From CAG-273 sp963929915 (GTDB lineage Bacteria; Bacillota; Clostridia; TANB77; CAG-508), in NCBI GenBank assembly GCA_963929915.1, contig CAWVJY010000005.1:182646-246645 (forward strand): DNA of 64,000 nucleotides, read 5' to 3'. A model generated the notes under the pieces. That model worked only from the letters and a program-made list of their open reading frames with translations. It was not told the origin of the DNA and made no database searches. Numbering within the stretch: the stretch's first letter is position 1; every line of letters starts with the position of its first letter. Shown here one piece after another: positions 53,229-62,191 of the stretch. The position numbers and the translations under genes were made by a program.

Positions 53229-54554
53229 TTAATCTAAAAATCCTTTATAATGTCTCATAACAAGTAAAGATTCTAATTGTTGTACCATCTCAAGTGCTAC
53301 ACCTACAACAATTAAGATAGATGTTCCACCAAATGCTAGGTCTACATTTGGTATAAATCTTACAAGCATTGGTAAAATAGCAATTAATGCTAAGAATAGT
53401 CCACCAAACCACAATAATTTTGACATAACAGATGATAAATATTGTGCAGTTGGTTTTCCAGCTCTAATTCCTGGAATAAATCCTCCATTTTTCTTAATAT
53501 TATTTGCTACTTCTGCTGGATTAAATGTTGCATAAGTATAGAAGAATGTAAATCCTAGAATTAGTAATAAATATACAATTGCATTTGCAATAGTGTATCC
53601 TACTGGCACAGCTGAGGATGATGTTGCAATTGAAAAATTATAAATTACTGCCCAGAATCCACTTTGACTTGCTATATCTGGTATAAACATTTGGATAATC
53701 ATAGCAGGAAATGTCATAAAAGAAGATGCAAAAATGATTGGCATAACTCCTGCCATTGCTAGTTTTAATGGAATATGTGTATTTTGTGCACCTACCATTT
53801 TTCTTCCTACTACTTTTTTAGCATATTGTACTGGAATTCTTCTCTCTGCTTGTTGAACAAATACAACTCCTGCAATTAGGACAATTGCACCAACAATAAT
53901 TCCTAAAGCAGTTAATAAACCTGTTGTACTAAATGCTCCTGTTCCAAAGATTAAATTCCAAATCATTGTAACAGCACTTGGTAGACCTGAAATAATACCT
54001 ACAAAGATAATCATGGAAATACCATTTCCAATTCCTTTATTAGTAATTTGTTCTCCTAGCCACATTAAAAGTGCTGTACCTGTCATTAGAGAAAGTACTA
54101 CTGTGAAACCAGTTAAGAAACCATCTCCAACGAAAATTCCAGAAGATTTGTAAGATAGATATAATCCAATTCCTTCTATTAAGGCAAGAACTATTGTTAA
54201 TAGTTTGGTATATCTATTCATTTTATTTCTACCTTCTTCTCCACCTTCTTTCATAAGTCTTTCTAAAGAAGGTATTACCATTCCTAACAATTGAATTACA
54301 ATAGATGCTGTAATATATGGTGTAATTGACATTGCAAAAATGGAAAATCTTGAAAAAGCTCCACCTGAAATTAAGTCAATTAATCCTACCATTCCATTAG
54401 TAGAACTGGACATTGCTTCATTTAAAGCAACGGTATCTACACCCGGGATGGTAATAAAACAACCAAATCTAAAAATAACAATTAATAGTAAGGTATATAA
54501 AATTCTTTTTCTAACATCTGGTGTTTTAAATGCATTTACTATTGTTTTAAACAA
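53229..54554 (-). CDS. secY: Preprotein translocase subunit SecY
   Basis: 441 residues with ten transmembrane helices. FGCFITIPGVDT, SGGAFSRFSIFAMSITPYI, QQAERRIPVQYAKKVVGRK and NNIKKNGGFIPGIRAGKPT are SecY signatures. It forms the protein channel with SecE and SecG. Overlaps nothing; rplO ends at the base before its start. Confidence 0.98.
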   Translation of the reverse strand: MFKTIVNAFKTPDVRKRILYTLLLIVIFRFGCFITIPGVDTVALNEAMSSSTNGMVGLIDLISGGAFSRFSIFAMSITPYITASIVIQLLGMVIPSLERLMKEGGEEGRNKMNRYTKLLTIVLALIEGIGLYLSYKSSGIFVGDGFLTGFTVVLSLMTGTALLMWLGEQITNKGIGNGISMIIFVGIISGLPSAVTMIWNLIFGTGAFSTTGLLTALGIIVGAIVLIAGVVFVQQAERRIPVQYAKKVVGRKMVGAQNTHIPLKLAMAGVMPIIFASSFMTFPAMIIQMFIPDIASQSGFWAVIYNFSIATSSSAVPVGYTIANAIVYLLLILGFTFFYTYATFNPAEVANNIKKNGGFIPGIRAGKPTAQYLSSVMSKLLWFGGLFLALIAILPMLVRFIPNVDLAFGGTSILIVVGVALEMVQQLESLLVMRHYKGFLD

Positions 54555-55001
54555 TTAAATCACCTCAGCCTTTCCTCCTAAAGCTTCAATTTTTTCTTTT
54601 GCGGCTTTAGTAAATTTTACGGCTTTTACATTTACTTTTTTGTCTAAATTACCTGTAGCAAGAATTACAATACCATCATTTGCTTTACGTATAATTCCAT
54701 CTTCGATTAAACTTTCAGCAGTAATATCTTCTTTGCTTGATTTATTAAGCATGGTAAGTGTTACTTCTGTATAATTTTTTGCATGAATATTAGTAAATCC
54801 TCTTTTTGGTAATCTTCTATATAGTGGAGTTTGACCACCTTCAAATCCACGTCTTACTCCTCCACCACTTCTTGCTTTTTGTCCTTTATGTCCTCTTCCA
54901 GAGGTTTTTCCAAGACCTGAACCTACACCGCGACCAACTCTTGTTCTTGTTTTTGTTTTTTGTGCTGGTTTTAATTCGTCTAATTTCATTTTGTAATCCA
55001 C
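54555..55001 (-). CDS. rplO: 50S ribosomal protein L15
   Basis: 148 residues. RVGRGVGSGLGKTSGRGHKG and the RRGFEGGQTPLYRRLPKRGF segment identify L15. It directly follows rpsE with no rpmD (L30) gene between them. The likely start is the ATG at MKLDELKP, three codons into the longest frame. Confidence 0.97.
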   Translation of the reverse strand: MDYKMKLDELKPAQKTKTRTRVGRGVGSGLGKTSGRGHKGQKARSGGGVRRGFEGGQTPLYRRLPKRGFTNIHAKNYTEVTLTMLNKSSKEDITAESLIEDGIIRKANDGIVILATGNLDKKVNVKAVKFTKAAKEKIEALGGKAEVI

Positions 55002-55025
55002 ACCTCCTATTTTAATTTTTCTTTT

Positions 55026-55517
55026 CTATAAAATTTCTGCTACTGTTTTACCTCTTTTTTTAGCAACTTGTTCTGCAGTTTTCATACTTTTTAGTCCTTG
55101 TAGAGTTGCATAAACAACGTTTCTAGGATTATTGGTTCCTATTACTTTTGTTCTAATATCTTTATAACCTGCAAGCTCTAATACTGGTCTTACGCTACCT
55201 CCAGCAATAACTCCAGTACCTTCTGATGCTGGTTTTAAAATAACACTAGCACTTCCAAATTTTCCTACATATTCATGTGGAATGGTTGTTCCTACTACTG
55301 GAACTTCTACTAAATTTTTCTTTGCTTCTTCAATTGCTTTTTTAATAGCGTCTGGAACTTCAGCAGCTTTTCCATTTCCTACACCAATATGACCATTTTC
55401 GTCACCTACAACTACAACAGCACTAAATCTAAAGGTTCTACCACCTTTTACAACTTTAGCAACTCTATTAATTGCAACTACTTTTTCTTTTAATTCTGAT
55501 GTATTTTCTGATTGCAC
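55026..55517 (-). CDS. rpsE: 30S ribosomal protein S5
   Basis: 163 residues with VAINRVAKVVKGGRTFRFSA, VGDENGHIGVGNGKAAEVP and IPHEYVGKFGSASVILKPAS, the S5 core, which monitors decoding fidelity together with S4 and S12. Confidence 0.97.
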   Translation of the reverse strand: MQSENTSELKEKVVAINRVAKVVKGGRTFRFSAVVVVGDENGHIGVGNGKAAEVPDAIKKAIEEAKKNLVEVPVVGTTIPHEYVGKFGSASVILKPASEGTGVIAGGSVRPVLELAGYKDIRTKVIGTNNPRNVVYATLQGLKSMKTAEQVAKKRGKTVAEIL

Positions 55518-55542
55518 TTTATTTTCCCTCCTTATCTACTTT

Positions 55543-55902
55543 TTAGAATACAAGACCTGCTTCTCTTGCAGCTTCTGCTAATTCTTTTACAACACCATGA
55601 TAAATGTATCCACCTCTATCAAAAACAACTTCTTTAATATTTTTTTCTAAAGCTCTTTTTGCAATTAAGGCTCCCACTTCTTTTGCAGCTTGTTTGTTAG
55701 CATGTTTTTCTTTTACTTCTTTATCTAAAGTAGAAGCTGATACTAAAGTATTTGCTGCAACATCATCAATTACTTGAACATAAAGATTGTTATTACTTCT
55801 AAAGATACATAATCTTGGACGTTCTGGGGTTCCAGAAATTTTATTACGTACTCTTGTATGTCTTCTTTGTCTTTCTTCTTTTCTATTGATTTTCTTAATC
55901 AT
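55543..55902 (-). CDS. rplR: 50S ribosomal protein L18
   Basis: 119 residues from ATG 55902 (MIKKINRKEERQRRHTRVRN), preceded by AAAGGAG; a longer frame upstream covers the ribosome site and is rejected. GTPERPRLCIFRSNNNLYVQVIDD and the C-terminal FDRGGYIYHGVVKELAEAAREAG are conserved. L18 binds 5S rRNA. Confidence 0.97.
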   Translation of the reverse strand: MIKKINRKEERQRRHTRVRNKISGTPERPRLCIFRSNNNLYVQVIDDVAANTLVSASTLDKEVKEKHANKQAAKEVGALIAKRALEKNIKEVVFDRGGYIYHGVVKELAEAAREAGLVF

Positions 55903-56043
55903 CCTTTTCTCCTTTCTACTAGTTTTTAATTCTAGCAATTTTCACTTCTACTGTTTTATTATTTTATGCTTTATCGTTTCAGCTTTTATTTAATTAGGAA
56001 TTCTACTATTTTATAGTTTTTTAGAATCTATTTCTGAAATTTA

Positions 56044-56155
56044 AGTCAAAAACGAGTATTGCTAGGCGAACGAATAAAAATTTTTGAGATTATACATATA
56101 GTATATCGAAAAAATTTTTATGAAGTTCAAGAACGCAAGACGAAGTTTTTCACTT
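56044..56155. repeat. r-operon intergenic repeat, copy 2 (rplR-rplF)
   Basis: AAAAACGAGTATTGCTAGGC ... GAGATTATACATATAGTATA ... GAACGCAAGACGAAGTTTTT, the best-preserved copy. GAAC-GAATAAAAATTTTT pairs with AAAAAATTTTTATGAAGTTC to make the hairpin. Confidence 0.7.
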
Positions 56156-56161
56156 AAATTT

Positions 56162-56701
56162 TTATTTTTTACCAGACTTACCTTCCTTACGTCTAATATG
56201 CTCTTCAGCATATTTAATACCTTTTCCTCTATATACTTCTGGTGGTCTTTTGGTTCTGATAACAGCAGTAGTTTGACCTACTAATTCTTTATCAATTCCT
56301 CTTACAGTAATATGGTTTGCATCTGTTAAATCAAAACTGATTCCTTCTGGTGGATCAATTTCTACAGGATGAGAATATCCTAAGCTCATTACTAATTGAT
56401 TTCCTTTTTTCTGTGCTCTATATCCAACACCATTAATTTCTAATTCTCTTTTAAATTCATGAACAACTCCTTCAATCATGTTATTAATTAAAGTTCTTGT
56501 TAATCCATGTAAGCTTCTATTTTCAGGTTCATCATTTGGTCTTACTACTGTAATAGTATTTCCATCTAATGTCACTTTCATATTTTTATGAAGTTCTTTT
56601 TGTAAAGTTCCTTTTGGTCCTTTTACAGTAATATGATTTTCGTTTAATGTAACTTCTACACCATCTGGTACTGTAATAGGTTTATTTCCTATTCTTGACA
56701 T
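56162..56701 (-). CDS. rplF: 50S ribosomal protein L6
   Basis: 179 residues. SRIGNKPITVPDGVEVTL, VKGPKGTLQKELH and the C-terminal RTKRPPEVYRGKGIKYAEEH segment identify L6, which lies near the GTPase centre of the 50S. Confidence 0.97.
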   Translation of the reverse strand: MSRIGNKPITVPDGVEVTLNENHITVKGPKGTLQKELHKNMKVTLDGNTITVVRPNDEPENRSLHGLTRTLINNMIEGVVHEFKRELEINGVGYRAQKKGNQLVMSLGYSHPVEIDPPEGISFDLTDANHITVRGIDKELVGQTTAVIRTKRPPEVYRGKGIKYAEEHIRRKEGKSGKK

Positions 56702-56752
56702 GGTTTCATTTTCCCTCCTTCTTTTTGCTATTTGTTCTCTCTATTTTCAAAA

Positions 56753-57151
56753 TTACCAAACATAAGCTAATACTTCTCCACCTAGTCCTTCTTTTCTTGC
56801 TTCTCTATCTGTTTTAATTCCTTTTGATGTAGAAATTAAAGCAATTCCTAAACCATTTAGAACTTGTGGTAATTCATCTTTTTGAGCATATACTCTTAAT
56901 CCTGGTTTACTAATTCTTTTTAAACCATCAATTACTCTATTTCCTTTTTCATCATATTTTAAGGTAATACGAATGACACCTTGACTGTTTTCATTAATCT
57001 CTTCATAAGCTGCAATATATCCTTCTTGAAATAAGATACTAGCAATAGCCTTTTTCATGTTAGATGCTGGAATATCTACTGTTTTATGTTTTTGACTATT
57101 TGCATTTCTAATTCTTGTTAACATATCTGCAATTGGATCGATTGTATTCAA
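56753..57151 (-). CDS. rpsH: 30S ribosomal protein S8
   Basis: 132 residues with DPIADMLTRIRNANSQKHKTVDIP and the C-terminal GIALISTSKGIKTDREARKEGLGGEVLAYVW, a clean S8. In other bacteria S8 represses its own operon by binding the rplE region; no site was sought. Confidence 0.97.
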   Translation of the reverse strand: MNTIDPIADMLTRIRNANSQKHKTVDIPASNMKKAIASILFQEGYIAAYEEINENSQGVIRITLKYDEKGNRVIDGLKRISKPGLRVYAQKDELPQVLNGLGIALISTSKGIKTDREARKEGLGGEVLAYVW

Positions 57152-57231
57152 ATTAATTCCCTCCTTCTTAGTTTATTTTTATTATTAGAATTAAGTTTTA
57201 TCGTTATTTTAGATTTTTCTTTCTAATTTGC

Positions 57232-57345
57232 TTCAAAATTAGTAGGATACTAGGCGAACAAATAAAAATTTCTGAAATTATACTTTTGTATATTGAAGAA
57301 ATTTTTATGTAGTTCTGGCGACGTAGACTGCTGATTTTGGAGCAA
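57232..57345. repeat. r-operon intergenic repeat, copy 3 (rpsH-rpsN)
   Basis: A diverged copy: AGTAGGATACTAGGCGAACA, GAAATTATACTTTTGTATAT and AGTTCTGGCGACGTAGACTG. The order of conserved blocks matches the other copies. Confidence 0.6.
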
Positions 57346-57348
57346 ATT

Positions 57349-57534
57349 TTACCAGCTTGCTTTCTTAACTCCCGGAATTTCTCCCTTATGTGCTAATTCT
57401 CTAAAACAAACACGGCAAATTCCAAACTTTCTAATATAAGCATGTGGTCTTCCACAAATTTTACAACGGTTATATTCTCTAGTTTTATATTTTTGCTCTT
57501 TTTGTTGTTTTACTTTTAAAGACTTTTTAGCCAT
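57349..57534 (-). CDS. rpsN: 30S ribosomal protein S14, type Z
   Basis: 61 residues with the zinc ribbon CKICGRPHAYIRKFGICRVC, the short C+ form of S14 typical of Firmicutes. AAAGGAG lies before the ATG. Confidence 0.98.
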   Translation of the reverse strand: MAKKSLKVKQQKEQKYKTREYNRCKICGRPHAYIRKFGICRVCFRELAHKGEIPGVKKASW

Positions 57535-57567
57535 GAATTTCTCCTTTCTATTCTACCCTACTACTTT

Positions 57568-58107
57568 TTAGTTTTGGAATGGCATTCCTAATAAAGAAAG
57601 TAATTCTTTTGCTTCTTCATCTGTTTTAGCAGTAGTAACGAATATAATATCCATACCTCTAATTTTATCAATTTTATCATATTCAATTTCAGGGAAAATT
57701 AATTGTTCTTTAATTCCCATAGAGTAATTTCCTCTTCCATCAAAAGAATGGTTAGAAACTCCTCTGAAATCTCTTACTCTTGGTAATGCTACATTAAATA
57801 GTTTGTATGCGAAATCATACATTTTTCCACTTCTTAATGTAACTTTGCATCCAATATTAACACCTTCTCTTATTTTGAAAGCTGCAATTGCCTTCTTTGC
57901 CTTTGTTACAATTGGTCTTTGACCTGTAATAATTGTTAAATCATTCATTGTATTATCTAGTGCTTTTGGATTTTCTTTCATATCTCCTAAACCAACATTG
58001 ATTACTATTTTTTCTAATTTTGGAACTTCCATAATAGAACTATAGTTAAATTTTTTCATTAATGCTGGTACAACTTCTTTTTGATATTGTTCTTTTAATA
58101 TTTCCAT
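57568..58107 (-). CDS. rplE: 50S ribosomal protein L5
   Basis: 179 residues. KIVINVGLGDMKENPKALD, TGQRPIVTKAKKAIAAFKIREG and DFRGVSNHSFDGRGNYSMGIKEQLIFPEI are L5 marks. L5 carries 5S rRNA with L18 to the 50S. Confidence 0.97.
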   Translation of the reverse strand: MEILKEQYQKEVVPALMKKFNYSSIMEVPKLEKIVINVGLGDMKENPKALDNTMNDLTIITGQRPIVTKAKKAIAAFKIREGVNIGCKVTLRSGKMYDFAYKLFNVALPRVRDFRGVSNHSFDGRGNYSMGIKEQLIFPEIEYDKIDKIRGMDIIFVTTAKTDEEAKELLSLLGMPFQN

Positions 58108-58128
58108 AAGTCTTATATGGCCTCCTTT

Positions 58129-58437
58129 CTACTTTAATTTATTTCCACATTTTTTGCAAACACGTACTTTAGTATCGCCTTCCATAACATAACCAACTCT
58201 AGCTGGTTTTCCACATTTAGGGCATACTACATTTACTTTACTGCTATGTATGCTACATTCTACTGGAATAATTCCGCCTTCTTCTCCTTGTTTTCTAGGT
58301 TTAACATGTTTTTTACGAACATTTACACCTTTTACAATGATTTTTTGAGTTTTAGGAATTACTTCTAAAACTTCACCTTTTTTTCCTTTATCATTTCCAG
58401 ATAAAACTTGAACAGTATCACCTTTTTTGATTTTCAT
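58129..58437 (-). CDS. rplX: 50S ribosomal protein L24
   Basis: 102 residues with the KOW motif KGDTVQVLSGNDKGKKGEV and then VNVRKKHVKPRKQ. An additional CPKCGKPARVGYV...CKKCG zinc-ribbon end is seen, as in many clostridial L24 proteins. Confidence 0.97.
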   Translation of the reverse strand: MKIKKGDTVQVLSGNDKGKKGEVLEVIPKTQKIIVKGVNVRKKHVKPRKQGEEGGIIPVECSIHSSKVNVVCPKCGKPARVGYVMEGDTKVRVCKKCGNKLK

Positions 58438-58491
58438 TTTCTATTTTCACCTCTTCTTCTAGGATTTCAAATTTAGTAATTGTTTAAAATA

Positions 58492-58602
58492 AATTAAAAA
58501 CGAGTATTGCTAGGAAAGCTAAGAAAAAATCATGAGATTATACATTTTGTATATCGAAGGATTTTTTCTGACGCTTGACAACGCAAGACGAAGTTTTTTA
58601 TT
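58492..58602. repeat. r-operon intergenic repeat, copy 4 (rplX-rplN)
   Basis: AAAAACGAGTATTGCTAGGA, GAGATTATACATTTTGTATA and GACAACGCAAGACGAAGTTT in the same order and orientation as copies 1-3. Confidence 0.7.
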
Positions 58603-58608
58603 TATTTT

Positions 58609-58977
58609 TTATAAAACTTCTGGAGCTAAAGACAAAATCTTCATATAATCTCCATCTCTTAATTCTCTAGCTACTGGTCCAAAGATACGAGTTCCTCTTG
58701 GTGTTTTATCATCTCTTATAATAACAGCTGCATTTTCGTCAAATCTTAAATAAGAACCATCTGCTCTTCTAACAGGCTTTTTTGTTCTTACTACAACTGC
58801 TTTTACAACATCACCTTTTTTAACAACGCCACCAGGTGTAGCTGTTTTAACAGAAGCAACAATAATGTCACCAATTCCCGCATATTTTCTATAGGAACCA
58901 CCTAAACATCTGATACACATAATTTCTTTTGCACCTGTATTATCAGCAACTTTTAAAATACTTTGTTGTTGTACCAT
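58609..58977 (-). CDS. rplN: 50S ribosomal protein L14
   Basis: 122 residues: MVQQQSILKVADNTGAKEIM, CIRCLGGSYRKYAGIGDIIV and RGTRIFGPVARELRDGDYMK are the invariant L14 blocks. L14 forms an intersubunit bridge. Confidence 0.98.
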   Translation of the reverse strand: MVQQQSILKVADNTGAKEIMCIRCLGGSYRKYAGIGDIIVASVKTATPGGVVKKGDVVKAVVVRTKKPVRRADGSYLRFDENAAVIIRDDKTPRGTRIFGPVARELRDGDYMKILSLAPEVL

Positions 58978-59019
58978 GGTTTATTTTCCTCCTTTTTCCT
59001 ACTTTATTTAAGTTTTCTA

Positions 59020-59283
59020 CTATTTAATAACTGCTTTTTCTACAATTTCCACAACTCTAAATCTTTTATCTTTAGAAAGTGGTCTTGTTTCCATTACTTT
59101 AACTTTATCACCTGTTTGGCATTCGTTGTTTTCATCATGAGCTTTTAGTTTATAAGTTCTTTTTTGAATTTTTCCATACATTTTGTTCATAACTTTATCT
59201 TCAACAGCTACAACTACTGTTTTATCCATTTTATCAGAAACAACTGTACCAACCATTACTTTACGAAGGTTTCTTTCTCCCAT
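59020..59283 (-). CDS. rpsQ: 30S ribosomal protein S17
   Basis: 87 residues. RKVMVGTVVSDKMDKTVVV and the AHDENNECQTGDKVKVMETRPLSKDKRFRVVEIVEKA end identify S17. It overlaps rpmC by one base. Confidence 0.97.
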   Translation of the reverse strand: MGERNLRKVMVGTVVSDKMDKTVVVAVEDKVMNKMYGKIQKRTYKLKAHDENNECQTGDKVKVMETRPLSKDKRFRVVEIVEKAVIK

Positions 59284-59489
59284 TAGTTTTTACCCTCCTT
59301 TAATTCTCTTTGTCTTAAAACAGTTTTAATTCTTGCAATGTCTTTTCTCACTTCTCTAATTTTCATAGGATTATCTAATCCATTTGTTGCTAAGCTAAAT
59401 CTTAGTTTAAACAACTCATTTTTTAGTTCTCCTAATTCTTTTTCTAGTTCTGGTGAAGACATTTCATTTATTTTATTAATCTTCATCAT
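59283..59489 (-). CDS. rpmC: 50S ribosomal protein L29
   Basis: About 68 residues from ATG 59489 (MMKINKINEMSSPELEKELG), overlapping the rplP end by 14 bases with GGTGG as its ribosome site. KLRFSLATNGLDNPMKIREVRKDIARIKTVLRQRE is the L29 core near the exit tunnel. Confidence 0.95.
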   Translation of the reverse strand: MMKINKINEMSSPELEKELGELKNELFKLRFSLATNGLDNPMKIREVRKDIARIKTVLRQRELKEGKN

Positions 59490-59919
59490 TATCACCACCT
59501 ACGTTTTCAGTTTCTCTTTTGACAAACTTACATTTAACAGATAGCTTATTTCCTGCTAGTCTTAATGCTTCTTTTGCTAGTTCTTCTGGTACACCAGCAA
59601 TTTCAAACATTACTCTACCTGGTTTTACAGCAGCTACCCAATATTCTACTGCACCTTTACCTTTACCCATACGAGTACCAATTGGCTTAGATGTCATTGG
59701 TTTGTCTGGGAAGATTTTAATCCAAACCTTTCCACCTCTTTTAATATAACGAGTCATTGCAACACGGGCTGCTTCAATTTGGTTAGAAGTAATTAGTCCA
59801 ATTTCCATAGCTTGTAATCCAAATTCTCCGTCTGTTACTTTGTTACCTCTTGTTGCTTTTCCTCTTACTCTACCTTTTTGTTGTTTTCTATATTTTGTTC
59901 TTTTTGGCATTAATGGCAT
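59476..59919 (-). CDS. rplP: 50S ribosomal protein L16
   Basis: 147 residues: MPKRTKYRKQQKGRVRGKATRG, GRVWIKIFPDKPMT-like and RMGKGKGAVEYWVAAVKPGRVMFEIAG are L16 marks. The ATG overlaps the rpsC stop in the sequence TAATG, with GGAGGAG eight bases before. Confidence 0.97.
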   Translation of the reverse strand: MPLMPKRTKYRKQQKGRVRGKATRGNKVTDGEFGLQAMEIGLITSNQIEAARVAMTRYIKRGGKVWIKIFPDKPMTSKPIGTRMGKGKGAVEYWVAAVKPGRVMFEIAGVPEELAKEALRLAGNKLSVKCKFVKRETENVGGDNDED

Positions 59920-60587
59920 TATGCTTCTCCTCCTTCCTTTTGCTTCTTTTTAGCTGGAAGAATTTCTCCTTTATAAATCCAAACTTTAACACCGATTTTT
60001 CCATATGTGGTATCTGCTTCTGCAAATCCATAATCAATATCTGCTCTTAAAGTTTGAAGTGGAATAGTTCCTTCTTTATAAAATTCTGTTCTAGCCATAT
60101 CTGCTCCACCAAGTCTTCCAGATACAGAAGTTTTAATACCTAAAGCACCTGCTTTCATTGTTTTTTGCATACATTGTTTCATTGCTCTTCTGAAAGAAAT
60201 ATCTTCTTTCTGAGTTGTCCTGGCAATATTTTCTGCAACTAACTTAGTGCATCTAAATCAATGTTTTTTACTTCAACAATATTTAAATTTACTGTTTTAA
60301 CCAATCATTTTTTCAAGTTCTGCTTTTAGTACTTCGGCAAGATTTCCACCTTTTCCAATTACTAAACCTTGGTTTTGCGGTATAAACATTTACTCTTACA
60401 AATTTGGCAGTTCTTTCAATTTCAATTTTTGAAATACCTGCAACATATATTTTTTCTTAACATATTCACGGATTTTATGATCTTCTACAAGGTAATCACT
60501 AAAATTCTTTTTATCTGCATACCATTTAGAATTCCAGTCTTTTATAATACCAATTCTTAATCCGTTAGGATCCATTTTTTGTCCCAT
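59919..60587 (-). CDS. rpsC: 30S ribosomal protein S3, read broken by several indels
   Basis: The N-terminal frame (MGQKMDPNGLRIGIIKDWNS ... HKIREYVKKK) breaks at about 60465, where one A is missing from an A-run. Fragments VNVYTAKP, GLVIGKGGNLAEVLKAELEK (KH domain) and VNLNIVEVKNIDLDA follow in changing frames. An open frame then resumes to the normal end (FRRAMKQCMQKTMKAGALGI ... GVKVWIYKGEILPAKKKQ). At least four single-base indels (near 60465, 60376, 60301 and 60247) are needed. They do not involve CGG and lie within 4 kb of the contig end, so sequencing error is the best explanation for this essential gene. Confidence 0.85.
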
Positions 60588-60606
60588 TGTGTTAAGTCCT
60601 CCTTTC

Positions 60607-60969
60607 TTAATCTCTTTCCTTTAATACGATTGTAATATGACTTGTTCTTTTTCTAATTCTTACTGCACTACCTTTTGCAGCTGGTCTAATTCTTTTTAGA
60701 GTTGGACCTTGATTTGCATAAATTTCTGCAACATATAATTTTTCATGTGACATGTGATGGTTATTTTCAGCATTTGCGATAGCTGATTTTAATAATTTTT
60801 CTAAAATTTCACTAGATGCTTTTGGTGCAAATTTTGCAATTGCTAAAGCTTCGTCAATATCTTTTCCTCTCATTAAATCTGCTACAATTTTTACTTTTCT
60901 TGCAGAAATTCTAGCATATTTTAGAGTTGCTTCAGCTGTTTGAACCATAACTTCTTGTTTTTCTTCCAC
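60607..60969 (-). CDS. rplV: 50S ribosomal protein L22
   Basis: 120 residues. ATLKYARISARKVKIVADLMRGKDIDEALA and NQGPTLKRIRPAAKGSAVRIRKRTSHI are the conserved L22 parts; the latter loop lines the exit tunnel. The N-terminus has a few extra residues (MEEKQEVMVQT). Confidence 0.97.
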   Translation of the reverse strand: MEEKQEVMVQTAEATLKYARISARKVKIVADLMRGKDIDEALAIAKFAPKASSEILEKLLKSAIANAENNHHMSHEKLYVAEIYANQGPTLKRIRPAAKGSAVRIRKRTSHITIVLKERD

Positions 60970-61056
60970 TTTCTTTTCCTCCTATTCTCTTAATTTATTA
61001 GAAATTTTTGTGAAATGTTTTCGTATCTATTTTAAAAACTTCTATAAAACAAAATT

Positions 61057-61335
61057 CTATTTTGTTGTGGTTGTTTTATCTCCAGAATGACCTTTGAATG
61101 TTCTAGTTGGTGCAAATTCACCTAATTTATGTCCAATCATTTCTTCTGTAATATATACAGGTACATGTTTTCTACCGTCATGTACAGCTATTGTATGTCC
61201 AACCATTTGTGGATAAATTGTAGAAGCTCTTGACCATGTCTTAATAACTTCTTTGTTTCCACTTGCATTCATTGCTTCTACTCTTTTTAATAATTCAGGA
61301 GCAATAAATGGAACTTTTTTACTTGATCTTGACAT
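61057..61335 (-). CDS. rpsS: 30S ribosomal protein S19
   Basis: 92 residues: MSRSSKKVPFIAPELLKRVE, IKTWSRASTIYPQMVGHTIAVHDGRKHVPV and KLGEFAPTRTFKGHSGDK, all typical of S19. Its start overlaps the rplB end by 17 bases. Confidence 0.98.
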   Translation of the reverse strand: MSRSSKKVPFIAPELLKRVEAMNASGNKEVIKTWSRASTIYPQMVGHTIAVHDGRKHVPVYITEEMIGHKLGEFAPTRTFKGHSGDKTTTTK

Positions 61336-62176
61336 TTACTTTTTCCTCCTTATTTCTTCTCTTTGTAATAAACTTATTACTCATTTTATTTTTCTTTCTT
61401 GTCTTATATCCAATAGCTGGTTTGCCCCAAGGAGTCATTGGTCCTGCGTGTCCTACAGGTGCTTTACCTTCACCACCACCATGTGGGTGATCTACTGGGT
61501 TCATAACAGATCCTCTAACAGTTGGTCTAATTCCCATATGTCTTGTTCTACCAGCTTTACCAATTTTAACATTTTCATGGTCGGTATTTCCTACAGTTCC
61601 TATTGTAGCTTTACATACTGCCATTATTAGTCTCATTTCTCCAGATGGTAATCTAACATGAGCATATTTTCCTTCTTTAGCCATTAATTGAGCTTCTTGA
61701 CCTGCAGCTCTAACTAATTTTCCACCTTGACCTGGATTTAATTCAATATTATGAATCATGGTACCTACTGGAATATTTTCAATTTTCATGCAGTTTCCTG
61801 GTTTGATATCTGCTTTGTCACCAGAAATTACTTTGTCTCCATCTTTTAATCCTACTGGAGCTAAAATATAAGCTTTTTCTCCATCTTCATATTGAATTAA
61901 AGCAATATTTGCACTTCTGTTTGGATCATATTCGATTCCAATTACAGTTGCTTCCATGTTTTCTTTGTTTCTTTTAAAATCAATAATTCTATATTTTTGT
62001 CTGTTTCCTCCACCTTGGTGTCTTACTGTAATTCTACCATATGAGTTTCTACCAGCATTTTTCTTCTTAGTAGCTAATAATGACTTTTCTGGTTCTTTTT
62101 TAGTAATTTCTTCAAATGTAGATACAGTCATATTTCTTCTTGATGGAGTATATGGTTTAAAGTGTTTCATTCCCAT
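61319..62176 (-). CDS. rplB: 50S ribosomal protein L2
   Basis: 285 residues. TPSRRNMTVSTFEEITK, RITVRHQGGGNRQKYRIIDF and the C-terminal GSVMNPVDHPHGGGEGKAPVG with the catalytic-centre His identify L2. Its upstream gap holds an inverted repeat copy and no clear ribosome site, so the exact ATG (first or third codon) is uncertain. Confidence 0.97.
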   Translation of the reverse strand: MGMKHFKPYTPSRRNMTVSTFEEITKKEPEKSLLATKKKNAGRNSYGRITVRHQGGGNRQKYRIIDFKRNKENMEATVIGIEYDPNRSANIALIQYEDGEKAYILAPVGLKDGDKVISGDKADIKPGNCMKIENIPVGTMIHNIELNPGQGGKLVRAAGQEAQLMAKEGKYAHVRLPSGEMRLIMAVCKATIGTVGNTDHENVKIGKAGRTRHMGIRPTVRGSVMNPVDHPHGGGEGKAPVGHAGPMTPWGKPAIGYKTRKKNKMSNKFITKRRNKEEKVNVKIK

Positions 62177-62191
62177 TTTTGTTACGAAATT

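Noticed and set aside
60376..60386. CCA AGG TTT in rpsC as an AGG version of the CGG shift
   Set aside because: AGG is used as a normal Arg codon elsewhere (for example in the IS30 transposase), and this gene has other clear errors.
59919..60587. rpsC breaks as further cases of programmed frameshifting
   Set aside because: The changes are of both signs, occur in A/T runs without CGG, and lie beside the contig end. Sequencing error explains them better.
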